64,000 nt of DNA from contig NC_089593.1 in the NCBI RefSeq assembly GCF_019320115.1, positions 11,747,908-11,811,907 of the forward strand, written 5' to 3'. The stretch comes from Miscanthus floridulus (taxonomy: Eukaryota; Streptophyta; Magnoliopsida; Poales; Poaceae). A program made the position numbers and the translations under genes. A model generated the notes under the pieces. It saw nothing but the letters and a program-made list of their open reading frames with translations. It was not told the DNA's origin and did no database searches. The stretch's first letter is position 1; every line of letters starts with the position of its first letter. This document shows positions 22,469 through 33,882 of the stretch, in pieces.

Positions 22469-25400
22469 TAAAATCTCGACCCAAGATTTCATGTGCCTAG
22501 TGTGAGAAAGGGTATGGAGTACATTTGGCGCAACACTAACTATCCGACCCAAAGAGGAGATGGGGTAATGCTTTGTTAAGTAGTTCTCTTGCTCCCAGGT
22601 GGCTTCGTCCTCTGAATGGTTTTGCCATTGTACCTTGTAAAACTTTATCACCCTGTTCCTGGTCACTCTCTCCTTCTCATCCAAGATTTTTATAGGATGC
22701 TCCACATAAGACAGATCAGGTTGGAACGGAAGTCCTTCTATTTCCATAGATTCTTCAGGAACTCGTAGGCATTTCTTCAGTTGCGAGACGTGAAATACAT
22801 TGTGAACTGCCGAGAGAATTTCAGGGAGTTGGAGATGATAAGCAACGGGACCACACTGCTACAACACCTTGTATGGACCCACATACCGAGGGGCTAACTT
22901 GCCATGAACACCAAACCGATGTACCCCTCTCATAGGAGATACCTTGAGATACACATAATCTCCAACTGCAAATTCTAAAGGCCTTCTTCGCTTGTCTGCG
23001 TAAGCCTTCTGTCGACTCTGAGCTGACTTCAAGTGTTCACAAATTATATTTACTTTCTCTCGAGCCTCCTTTATGAAATCAGGCCTGAAGTACCCACGGT
23101 CTCCTACTTCAACCCAGTTTAGTGGCGTCCTACACTTTTGTCCATATAAAGCTTCAAATGGTGCCATACGGATACTCTCCTGATAGCTGTTATTATAAGA
23201 AAATTCGGCCAGCTTCAAACACTGATCCCATTTCTCAGGAAAAGAGATGGTATAGGCCCACAGCATGTCCTTGAGCACCTGGTTCACCCTCTTAGTTTGA
23301 CCGTCCGTCTGTGGGTGGTATGCCAAGCTTCTGAGAAGACGAGTACCCAAACACTCCTGGAGTTTCTCCCAGAAACGAGAGACAAAAACTGACCCTCTAT
23401 CAGAGATGATGGTGAGAGGAACTCCATGTAGGGTCACAATCCGATCAAAGTATAACTCCGCATACTTCTTTGCATTGTATCTAGTGTCCACCAGAAGGAA
23501 GTGGGTAGACTTGGTGAGACGGTCCACGAAGACCTAAATAGAATCAAAACCAGAGGAGGTGCAGGGTAAACCCACAATGAAATCTAGGGAAATATCCTCC
23601 CATTTCCAAACAGGAATGGGCAAGGGCTGCAGATATCCCAGAGTACGCATATGATCTACCTTGATTCTACCACAAGTGTCACATTCTGCAATGAACTAGG
23701 TGATATCTTGCTTCATGTATGACCACCAGTACAGCTTGCGTAGATCATGATACATCTTGTTGCTACCAGGGTGGATAGACAGCTTGGAATGATGGGCTTC
23801 TTGCAAAATCTTTCTTTTCAGCTCTTCATTGGATGGAACTACCAGCCTATCCTTGTATCTTATGACTCCCTGCTCATTAATGCTAAAATGAGATCCACGC
23901 CCTTCTGCTAGTAACTTCTTGATGTGAGGAATCTCTTCGTGATCTCCCTTCTGTTCCTGAATAATTTGCTCCAGCAATTCTAAGGTCAAAGCAATTTGAG
24001 CTAGCACCTCAGTGTGGTGGAGTGACAAGGGTATTTCCTCAACCTGATGCGACTTACGACTCAAAGCATCCGCCACCACATTGGCTTTTCCTGGATGATA
24101 GTGGACTTCCAAATCATAATCCTTGATCAACTCTAACCATCTCCTTTGTCTCATGTTTAACTTAGACTGAGTGAAAATATACTTAAGGCTCTTGTGGTCA
24201 GTGAAGATATGCACTTTGTTGCCCAACAAATAATGCCTCCAAATCTTCAGAGAGTGAACTACAACAGCTAGCTCTAAATCATGGGTAGGGTAGTTCACCT
24301 CATGCTTCTTCAGCTGGCGCGAAGCATAAGCTATCACACGCCCCTCTTGCATAAGCACACACCCCAATCCCATCTTCGAGGCATCACAGTAAACATCAAA
24401 GGGCCTCTCAATATCAGGTTGAGCCAATACAGGAGCAGTGGTCAGAAAAGTCTTCAGGGACTGAAAAGCTTCTTCACAAGCTGGACCCCAAACAAACTTA
24501 GCTTCTTTCTAGAGCAGCTTAGTCATGGGCTGGGCTATCTTGGAAAAATCAGGGATGAAACGTCGATAGTATCCAGCTAGCCCAAGGAACTGACGAATCT
24601 GGTACACAGACCTAGGAGACTTCCAATCCAACACATCTTGCACCTTGCTGGGATCTACAGAAACGCCCTCAGGTGTCAACACATGTCCTAAAAACTACAC
24701 TCGATCTAGCTAAAACTTGCACTTGCTGAATTTAGCATACAGCTGGTGCTCTTTGAGTCGAGTCAGGACTACCTGAAGGTGATAGGTATGCTCTTCATCA
24801 TTCTTGGAGTAGATCAAAATGTCATCAATGAACACTACCACAAACTTATCCAACTTCTACATGAAGACTGAGTTCATCAGGTACATGAAGAAAGCCGAGG
24901 CATCGGTGAGACCAAAAGACATCACTAGGTATTCATATAGCCCATACCTAGTAGAGAAAGTTGTCCTTGGTATATCCTATGGCCTGATCTTGATCTGATG
25001 GTAGCCCGATCAGAGATCTATTTTCGAGAACACCCTGGCACCAGCTAGTTGATCAAACAAAGTATCTATGCGGGGCAAAGGATACTTGTTCTTAACTATT
25101 ACCGCATTGAGGGGGTGGTAATCCACACACATCCGCAGTGTACCATCCTTCTTCTTCATGAAAATCGCTGGGCAACCCCATGGTGAAGAACTTGGGCGAA
25201 TGAAACCCTTGTCCATCAACTCCTCCAGTTGCTTCTTCATTTCTGCTAGTTCTCTTAGAGCCATGCGGTACAGACATCTGGAGATAGGAGCAGTACTAGG
25301 CTCAAGTTCAATGGAGAATTCTACCTCCCGGTCCAGTGGCAATCCAGGAAGATCCCCAAGGAAAACATCTAGGAACTCATATACTACTGGAATGGAGGTA

Positions 25401-25880
25401 AGATCAGGAATAGCTTCAGCATGGGTAGCAATAGGTAAGACCGATTCTGAGGGTATGATGAGAGACATCCTATCCTCAAAAGACGGAAGCCATAGCTCTA
25501 CACTTCTTCTCTTCATATCCAATACTACCCCATACACCCGCAACCAGTTCATCCCAAGAATAACATCAATGCCTTGTCCAGGCATTATCATGAACTATAG
25601 ATGGTAAGTGTGGGTGGCTAATACCAAACTTACTGTATCCGTGCGAGTGTTGATGAACATCTAAGAACCCGCAGTATGGATCTTATAGGCATACGGTATA
25701 GCCACAAGTGATAAATTGTGCCGCTCTACAAACCCCATGCTCATAAAGGAATGCAATGCACTAGAATCAAACAACACCAAAGCTAAATGGGATTCGATGG
25801 TAAACATACCAGCCATAACTATCTCCTAATGCACAACCTGCTGAGCCTCCATGAAGTGCACCTGACCGGATCTGCTGGGC
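22469..25880 (-). pseudogene. pol: RLG-1B pol: protease to chromodomain, stops only
   Basis: Protease near 25760 reads FDSSALHSF, with Ser after the catalytic Asp-Ser pair where RLG-1A has Gly. [12 protein letters not shown] near 25115, and an intact active site FIDDILIYS near 24815. RNase [14 protein letters not shown] and TDHKSL at 24427-24000. Integrase: HHCC finger with ECDTCGRIK near 23670, LDFIVGLP (Asp), IISDRGSVF (Asp) and a QTKRVNQ segment. In that segment the position of the catalytic Glu is Lys. The chromodomain-like end VIKFYKVQWQNHSEDEATWE is near 22600-22660. Stops are TAG or TGA; there is no frame change. Confidence 0.9.
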
Positions 25881-26428
25881 ACCTTCCTCTTGATGAAAGT
25901 CCTCTTAATCAGCCTGGAATTTGCAGATGGCTGAGACGGCTGAGCTGTCTACTGCTGAGGACACTCCCTAGCATAGTGGCCCTCCTTGCCACACTTGAAA
26001 CAAGCACTAGGCTTGTTCCCGAATCCCTGATGAGGTGGGACCTGCTGTCCCTAAGTCTGCTAGGGCTACACCTGCTGCTGAGGTGCCTTGTACTGAGTAG
26101 CGGAAGTCTATGAGGTCTACTGGGGTGACCGAAACAGAGGCCCGCCAGATGGTGGATAGGACCCCCGCCTCACAATTTGCACCTTCTGAGTATGAGGGTG
26201 GCTGGAGGATCCAGCCACCACCCTCCTCCGCTTCCAATCCGCCTGAGATGCCCGCTGAAAACCCTCAAGAGCAATGGTGGCATTCATTAGAGCCCCAAAG
26301 GTCTGATAGTTTCCTAGGTACAGTTTCTCCTGAAGAACAGGAGTGAGACCACGAAAGAAGCGATCCTTCTTCTTGTCATCCGTGTCCACCTAACTACCAG
26401 CATACTGAGCCAAGTGGTTGAACTGATT
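25881..26428 (-). pseudogene. gag: RLG-1B gag, C-terminal part
   Basis: It continues the gag frame interrupted by RLG-2. It has DDKKKDRFFRGLTPVLQEKL, EGFQRASQADWKRR and a CCHC knuckle near 25970-26010. A TAG at the position just before the first segment is shared with RLG-1A, so it predates the two copies or marks the subfamily. Confidence 0.88.
26424..26428. repeat. Target duplication of RLG-2, left copy
   Basis: tgatt, against cgatt at 41592-41596, one mismatch. Joining the flanks restores the gag line of RLG-1B. Confidence 0.85.
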
Positions 26429-27239
26429 TGTAACACCTCGGGTGTTAGCCTTGCATAACTTGACTTGCATAACATGAGCATGATCATCACACATTCATAA
26501 ACAAGCATTTACAATTGAAACATTTGATTGAAACATCTGCAACATTTGCTTGTTATCCCATGTTTCATTATCATGTGCAATCTTTCTCGTTATTTCATGT
26601 CTCCATGAGTATATGCAAATGATCATGAATGAAAACATGTACTTGGTAGATGTGAGTCACAAAAACATGTAACCACACTTGGGTTAGCAATTAGAACATT
26701 GTTCATGAAAGTCACTTTCCTTAATCAAGCCTTTAAGGCATGTTTCATGTGTTTGCCCTAACTAGCTCTATGAGTGACTACTACATAAAATGATTGAGTG
26801 ACCTTGCAAATTGCTTAAACATGCTTAGGATATCATTATGAACAACTTTGGTATTTAGGGCTAGGGCTAAATTGGTCATTTAGTCATGGTTTGAGTAAGT
26901 ATCATCATTTCAAAGTGACATGTTTGACTAAAGTTGAACTAGGTGCTAGGGACCTTGCATGGAGGAGCTCACTAAAGCAATGTTGTAGTGTTTGACATAA
27001 GGAACAACTTTGATTTTTGGGTCTTTGACTGATTCAGCTCCTAACATGTGTGAATTTGGATTTCAAAAATCAGAGAAATCAACCATTTCAACACTTAGCA
27101 AATTTTGTTAAGTCATGAACCCTGACAGCCTGAGAGGCCAACCTTGAGCATGATTTTTCTCTATTTCTGTTGTGAATTAGAACAAGTGCCTTGAACAAGT
27201 TTTGTAGCTGGTACATAGGTCTACAATTTCGGTTTAGGA

Positions 27240-28000
27240 AGTTTTGACTAGAAGTCCACAGATTCAGAGTTTTCATCGTTGCAAAACCCGTCGTCAGGCT
27301 CGGCATGTCGCGTCTGAACGAACTGAATCAAGCCATCAGTGGCCGACCGATTCAGTCCGTGGTTGCCGCGTGGTGCGGAGCATGGCCACGCGTCGCCAGT
27401 GCTCTGCCCAGCGTGGCCAAGGCAGGCCGAAGCGTGCCTTCATCACGCCAGCGCCCGCCCGCACTCAGCTGCGCACCCCATTTGCTTAGCCTCGGTTTCC
27501 TTCGTCGTCTCGCAGCGCCAGCAGCAGCCGCCGAGCTCTCACAGCTCCGTCGTCGCCATAACCGTGCACAAGCTCGTGCCTAGCCACTCCATCACCACCG
27601 CAGCACTCCATCGCCACCACAGCAGCGCACTGCCTCCTCCCGTGCTCGTTGACAGCCTTCGGTAAGCGCCAGCGTCATGCGCAAGCTCACCGGAGCTTCC
27701 TCGCCACGCCCGTCACCGTGGCTGGGGCGTGTCCCTCCACCATAGACCACGTAGCCATGCACATTAGGTTCGCCTGAGCCTAGGGATACTCGTCCGTGCC
27801 CTTTTTCGCTTCGCTGTGGCCTCCACCGGCGTACCGCCGTGGTCTAGCCCCGCCGCTCAACCATTGCCGCCGCCATCGTCTCTAGAGTCGACAATAGGTC
27901 TGGCCATCTGGCTCATTATACGCGCCGCCGTGCTCTGCTGTGTCTCGCTGACCAGTGGGTCCCGCATGTCAGCGACTCCATGTTTCAAATCTAGTTCAGT
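27240..28000 (+). other. GC-rich block in RLG-2 5' LTR
   Basis: Open frames here, such as the one at 27339-27665, have no domain and are rich in Ala, His, Pro and Ser. The copy in the 3' LTR (38070-38830) differs mostly at CG sites. The block may hold the promoter and leader. The donor-like gtaagc at 27662 lies inside the stop of one frame, so splicing there would extend it. Confidence 0.5.
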
Positions 28001-29109
28001 TTGAATGCAGATTCACATGTGTTTTGTTATTTTTGTATCTTCAATTTGGTAGCTCCTAAATTTGTGAAATAAATTTTGTAGTGTTCATTAGGAAGTGTAG
28101 TATTTAGGGAAAATATGTTCTTGACTTGTACAGTAGAAATTTTTGGAGAATTAAATAGGGATTTGAAATGTGCTTTTGAATGCATTCAAATTTGTTTATT
28201 TTATATCTAGAGTTCCTGTGCTCCAAAAATTATGAAATTTTTGTGGTAAGCTAGTCTTAGCATATGTGAGCTCTGGTAAAAATTTTAGGACCAGTGCATG
28301 GGTAGATTTATAGTTATAGATTTTTCTTTTATGGATAGTCAATCCTTGCATGAATTTTCATAAATTAATTATGAGTCCAAAATTCATGAAATTTGTTGGA
28401 GGCAATCCTAGTACCATATGGATGTTAAGAAAAATAGGAAATCTGTTGCTTGACACTTTTCAATAGGATTTTCCATTTATGCTATTTCAAGCCTTGCTTC
28501 CTTGTCATTTTTGCATAGGATGTTCTACTTGGTAAAATGACATGAAATTTTTATAGTAGTCCTTTGATAGCATTAGTAAGACACTATAAATTTTTGAGAA
28601 TTTATGAAGTATATTTGATATATGTTTATTATTTAACCTAGATATCTAAATAAAATAATAAAGGCAATTTAATAAATAGTTTGGGCTTCATTATTATATT
28701 ATCTTAAATGTATTTGGTATGCTTAAACTGTTGGTAGATTCTATGTTGTCAAATTTTGAATGATTACATGAAGTGGAAGTATTATTACTTTATACTGCAT
28801 ATTAAATAGTTTCCGGACTGATTCTAGAGTGTGATGAGTTGCATGTGGAAACTGCTGTGTACTGTAAAAATGGTTAATAACAAAGTTGTAGAGAATTTGA
28901 TAAGCTTTCCAGAAAGTCTAGGATCACTATTTTTGGATTAGTAGAACTCCAGTTATGAGTAAAACAAGTAGCTACTGTTTGTGGCATGGTCGATGCATTG
29001 TAGAAGTAGTTAGTAATAATCGAGAAGAGATATGCACCTACTCAATAAACATGATGCACTTGTTAACATATATGCATTCGTAATACTTATGCCATACTCA
29101 TGCATCTAG

Positions 29110-29262
29110 GATCGGAGGAAGAGATCACGTTGCTGGAATTCGAAGAAGCAGAGGAAGGGAACCAGCAGGAGGATCCGCAAGCCACAGCTCCCGAAGGCGT
29201 GGAGCAGAACCCTGAAGAGCTTCTGGAGTGTCCTGACCACCATCCTACTTCCTTTCTATGAG
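29110..29262 (+). other. Exon-like acidic segment in RLG-2 5' LTR
   Basis: 153 nt between catctAG and atgag|GCAAGC. The frame starting at the acceptor G reads GSEEEITLLEFEEAEEGNQQ and goes on acidic to a stop just before the donor-like site. Length is a multiple of three and the phase equals that of the RLG-1 unit. The sequence differs from RLG-1 except for acidity and the downstream ggcaagcccc. The 3' LTR copy is at 39942-40094. Confidence 0.45.
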
Positions 29263-30761
29263 GCAAGCCCCAGAGCATTATAAGTCTCCCAGTAATTTAT
29301 AAATGTTTACTTATGTATTTATGATTGATGCATTAGGTTATAAGAGTTGAATGAAACCACTTGATGCATGTAAATTCCTTGTCTAGATATTAACCCTTTA
29401 ACCGGTATAGGTCCAGGATCGAATATATGCTTAGCCATGCTTAGACCGGTAGAAGTCGGGTGATGTCCTGTCACCTGCGAGATGTAGGTGGATACCGGAG
29501 CACGGTTGGCTGTATCTGCTATCGTGGAACAGAACCATGAGGTAAAAGTAAATCAAGACCGGACAGGAAGTCGATAGAGAAGCAACAAGACATGGAGGTC
29601 TTAGGTGTGGATTTATCCCCGTCCATGTCGATTAAGGACCATACCATTGTTGGTGCTTCTGACAAGATTGAACGCATGCCTCTCACTTAGATGGCCGGAT
29701 AACTCGTTCCGACCACGAAGCCGAGTAATTCAACTCAGGCCGGGAACCGTTCTGTGGTGCGCTCCTTCCGGGGAACGATCAGACTGAGCCCAAGGGTAGG
29801 CTTGGCCTGAGCATCCTGGCATCTGGTGTTCCAGATTATGCGGCGCAGTATGGACCCGCAAAATGTGTACCGGAGTTGTACCAAAGGTGACCTAAGGCTA
29901 TCGTGGCTGGTAGACCTAGGTTTGTGTTAGGAATAAATTCCCAGCTGGTTGAAATCGATTCGAATCACCGTCTCTCCCAGATAGTGAGAAACTTGGCTAG
30001 TCCCAACATCGTAGCAACTATGTTATGAAACATGATGGTTCGGATGAATATGGAATTACAATACCTGCTATGGTTACTATTGTATGCTGCTAAATGATAT
30101 ACCACATGTTTGGCACAGGATAGTTGCTAATCTAGAAATGGATAGTTATAATTAACCTGATAAAGAAATTGTAACTGTACCATGACTCAATTGCTTTTAC
30201 ACAAAAATGTTGTCGAGTTACGTCCACTTATACAGCCTTGCATAATCCTTGGAGTCATTTTATTTCTGGTTCATGACGGGTAAGTCTAGCTGAGTACCTT
30301 CTCGTACTCAGGGTTTATTTTCCCATTGTTGCAGATGGCACTGTGTATCATGGGTATTGCAAGAGTTGCTTCTATCCCGCTATGGATGAGGAGTAAGCCT
30401 TGGGCAGGCTTCTTTAGTAATTCCTATCTTTGCTTTTGTGGACCGTGATCTGGCTTGGCACTGTATCAAACTATGTTGGAAACTTTATCTTCGAACTTAT
30501 TTGCTTCCGCTTTATTTATCAAACTTGATTTGTAATAACTTTTATTCGTACTCTGATGATGAAAGGTATCTGTGAACTTTATGTAATATGTGGCATGTAT
30601 GTCGAATCCTATACGATCTTGGTTGTTGTAAATTGTTTATCGAGACCCGTCGTGGTACTCGACGGACTACCGGGTTTATATGGGTTCAAGTATGACAGTG
30701 CGACCGCTTGCGGATTGCCATTGTACTTGTATTCTTATAAATTGGTCGATTCTGCAACAGC

Positions 30762-30773
30762 TGGTATCGGAGC
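30762..30773 (+). other. RLG-2 primer-binding site
   Basis: TGGTATCGGAGC, two bases after the LTR end, one change from the initiator tRNA-Met complement TGGTATCAGAGC. Confidence 0.85.
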
Positions 30774-31525
30774 AAGATTCAACGTTAATTGTCACAAGTG
30801 TATTTAAAACAAAAGTTTTTGTTTTCCAAAAACCCTTCTCTAGCAACTATTAGTTATATAATAGGTATTTGAAATCTAAAGTGTGCCAATGATCACTTTC
30901 CTTATGCCCAAATTAAGGACTATTAGGTGGCTATTTAAGTATTAACATGGGGGTTTTTACTTCGTTGTCCATACGGCGTGCTATAGTATGGATGCCATTC
31001 ACTTGAGTGGTAATGTATGGATCAAATGCCTCTATGCCAAGGTAAGATGAGTGTATGACCGCAAGATGTGAGCGTGTGGTCGGGAAGAGTTAGCTTTGGT
31101 ACGGTTATGTATGCATGCTTGCATGTGTATATGGTATGTATTTAATTGTGGGTTTAAATTATTATCGGGTAGATTGATACAGAAGTATATGTATGGGTAT
31201 ACATATATGGAAGTATTTACAATTACATTCTGCATATTCATTATGGGTTTAGGGCTGAAATGAAATTTTATGCATGTACACTAACAACGAAATGTGTAGC
31301 TCGACTAGTTACGCTATTTATGAGAGAACGTATGTATGCCACCATGTCTACCGTTAGAAACAAATTTTTCCTAAGTTTGTGAGGACGTACGGAATGAGCA
31401 TGCATCATGTTAAATTACCATTCACATAACTACATTGTTCCTCCCCTTATAAAATTCTTACTCGGTTATGTAACTCTTATCCATTATGGCATTGTCTCAC
31501 CAAAGGGTACATGTTAATGGTGCAG
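30774..31525 (+). other. RLG-2 leader
   Basis: About 750 bp, AT-rich, no gene seen. It ends in ggtgcag directly before an ATG, which could be a splice acceptor. Confidence 0.6.
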
Positions 31526-32449
31526 ATGGCACGCACCAAGCAGACTGCTTGCAAGTCTACCAGAGGCAGAGCTCCTAGCCGTCAGCTTGCTCCACGTACC
31601 TGTCAACGTCACACGTTCCTTGGAGAGTTTGGGATGCCTACACTCTTATGGAGAGTGCTCAGCTATGTAGGCTATCCTGATGGAATGGAACCCCGCTACT
31701 TCTGGGTGAATGAGCGGTTGGGAGAAGGTCTCTTAGTTACTGTGGAGGCCATTGTTCGTCCCTAAGGTGACGATTCTGAGTGGACAGGCTGGTGTTATGA
31801 GTCAACTGGCAGGACTACTAAAGAAGCAGCTGGCAGGGCAGCCTTTGGGATCCTGAGGGATATCATGGATCATTTTCCTCAGGAGCTGGCAGCCGCTTTG
31901 GTTGGAGTTTTTCCAAGGGGCAATCCCTCCACTGACTCATGGCAGCAGGCAAGAGGAAGATCCTTGGAGATTGGTGCAGCAGAAGGGCAGAACAGCGATA
32001 ACCCTTCCATGAGCGCCATGTTCGCAATGATGAGAGTGTTAGATGGAGTAGAAGGTAGCCTCAGATGTGTGTCTGGTGCTCTTGGTCATGCCCGCGAGGA
32101 CCGACGTCAGCTTCAGAGGGAGCACGACGCTGAGATTGAGAGGCTCACTGAAGAGATGACTCGGTTAACTCACCAGCAAAATGCAGCCTAGTCTAGGGAA
32201 GATGTCTTGAGAGCTCGACAGTTTGAGCTGGGACAGCAGCTGGCCAATGTGGAAGAATACAACGATAATCTGCATGAAGAGGTTCATCTACTGAACAATC
32301 AGCTCCACCCTTATGTCCCACCTAGAGCTACAGAAATGGATCTAGAAGGGTACGAGGAAGAAGAAGAAGTGGAGCCTGAAGAAGAAGTAGAACCTGAGGA
32401 AGGAGATGATTCTGCGTCTGACCTTGATAGTGATCATGATGAGGATTAG
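31526..32449 (+). pseudogene. Extra RLG-2 gene with a histone H3-tail-like N-terminus
   Basis: A 307-codon frame from the ATG at 31526, with a TAA at 31763 and a TAG at 32189; the frame is otherwise continuous. Residues 2-21 are ARTKQTACKSTRGRAPSRQL. Against the H3 tail, 16 of the first 21 residues agree. The K4 and K9 positions, S10 and T11 are kept; R8 is Cys and K14 and K18 are Arg. Next comes a region of about 110 residues with LLWRVLSYVGYPDG, YFWVNERLGEG, EWTGWCYESTG and TTKEAAGRAAFGILRDIM. The last part resembles the C-terminal helix of double-stranded RNA-binding folds, but only weakly. Then a charged helical stretch (REDRRQLQREHDAEIERL) and a Glu/Asp-rich tail. It is not a histone: no histone fold is present. 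Two ATGs lie upstream in frame (31511, 31517). Function unknown. Confidence 0.8.
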
Positions 32450-32805
32450 ATCGCTTAGCACTTAGTGGAAGGACTAATGTATCACCTTTATTCATGTAAT
32501 TGACCTATAATTCGAATTTGGCATTAGTAACCAGACTATCATGTAATGTTGATTAATCGCACGTTTGGATGAACATCAATGTTATTCCAGTCCTTTGTTG
32601 GTGATCACGATTTAAATTTGCATGCATTATGAGAGCGATAAGTGGTCAAATTGGTGATGTCATGTTGCGAGAATGAATTGTTATGCCTCTGTTTTTATTG
32701 TGCTTTTGAGAATTTTCTCCAGTAATTTCAGTTTGGCATGAGTACCTAATTCATCTGCAATCTCTTGACATCAACCAATAATCGCTTATTGTTGCAAATT
32801 CGCAG
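32450..32805 (+). other. Spacer between extra gene and gag in RLG-2
   Basis: About 356 bp, AT-rich, no gene seen. It ends in gcaaattcgcag directly before the gag ATG, again acceptor-like. Confidence 0.6.
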
Positions 32806-33882
32806 ATGATGCGCACCCGTGCTGGAGCTGGTGGCAGCTAGGATGGCAATCAGGATGACTTGCCACCCCCACCGCCGTCGTCTGCTCAGGAGTTCTTTAC
32901 CCAGTTCCTGGGTAGCCAGAGGACAATGGAAGAAGCTTTGCGCCTTATCGCACAAAACACTGCTCGTGGCCACCCACATCAACCAGGGGCCGAGCCAAAT
33001 CAGCACAGTACATTCAAGGAGTTTCTGGATACGAAGCCTCCGATCTTCAAGGTGGCTGAGGAACCACTGCAGGCCGATGAGTGGCTGAATACCATTAAGC
33101 AAAAATTTCGTCTGTTGAGGGTCACGGAGCATCTAAAAGCAGAGTATGCTTCTCATCAATTGCAAGGACCAGTAGGGATCTGGTGGACACACTTCCTGTC
33201 GTCTCTGCCTGCTAACATGCGAGTGACCTGGGAATAGTTTAAGCTGGCTTTTAGGGGACACCATATTCCCCTGGGCCTAATGCGCATGAAAGCAGCCGAA
33301 TTTATGAGGCTCACTCAGGGAACAAAGTCACTCACAGAATATATGCATGTGTTCAACAACTTGTCAAGATATGCTCCCAGTTTCATGGATACCGAGGAGA
33401 AAAAGATAGAGAGTTTCAAGCAAGGTTTGGGTACCAAACTGATGAAGACTATGGCAAATTCTCGATGTGCCACGTACAATGAGTTTATTAGTGATGCCTT
33501 GACCCAAGAAAACCACAACAACATGCATGCAGTTGCTAAAGGCCGCAAGAGGGCATATGAGGCCGATGCATCCGGATCTTTCCAGTCAAAAGCACCTATC
33601 ACAGCTAGGCCACAATTCTGTCCACCTGCACCCAAGTTTAGGCCTCCACCACCAAAAGCTCAGAATAATAGGCCACAAAAACCATTCCGTAAGGCGTTCA
33701 CTATTGCCTTACCAAAAGGAAATGGCAATTAGGACAGCTCCACCGGATTCAGAAGTAATCAACCATGTTTCAACTGCAACCAACTGGGTCATTGGTCCAA
33801 GGAATGCCCCCACCCCAAGAGGAATGGCAACCCAAATCAGAATAATCAGAGGCAGGTGAATGCTAGGGCACGTTAGGGATAG
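32806..33882 (+). pseudogene. gag: RLG-2 gag, stops only
   Basis: Starts at ATG 32806. It has a proline-rich start, a gag core with LQADEWLNTIKQKFRLLRV, GIWWTHFLSSLPANMRVTWE and KSLTEYMHVFNNLSRYAPSF, a basic linker, and a CCHC knuckle CFNCNQLGHWSKECP near 33769-33813. In-frame TAG codons are at 32839, 33235, 33730, 33871 and 33877. No frame change. It joins pol in the same frame. Confidence 0.88.

Larger units (their letters stand above)
26429..30759 (+). repeat. RLG-2 5' LTR (4331 bp)
   Basis: Starts tgtaacacctcgggtgttag and ends ttctgcaaca. It contains a GC-rich block (27240-28000) with a donor-like gGTAAGC at 27661, an exon-like segment (29110-29262), the shared block (29626-29640), and a splice-acceptor-like stretch ending in cag|atgg near 30334. 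Confidence 0.96.

Noticed and set aside
29087..29278. Minus-strand Ser-rich open frame in the RLG-2 LTR
   Set aside because: It is antisense to the exon-like acidic segment and has no start context or similarity of its own.
31511..31765. A host histone H3 gene or pseudogene
   Set aside because: Only about 21 residues resemble H3, no histone fold follows, and the frame lies between the primer site and gag of a retrotransposon with continuing sequence up to 32449.
32819..33132. Overlapping frames on both strands at the RLG-2 gag start
   Set aside because: The gag frame explains the region through core motifs and the downstream knuckle.
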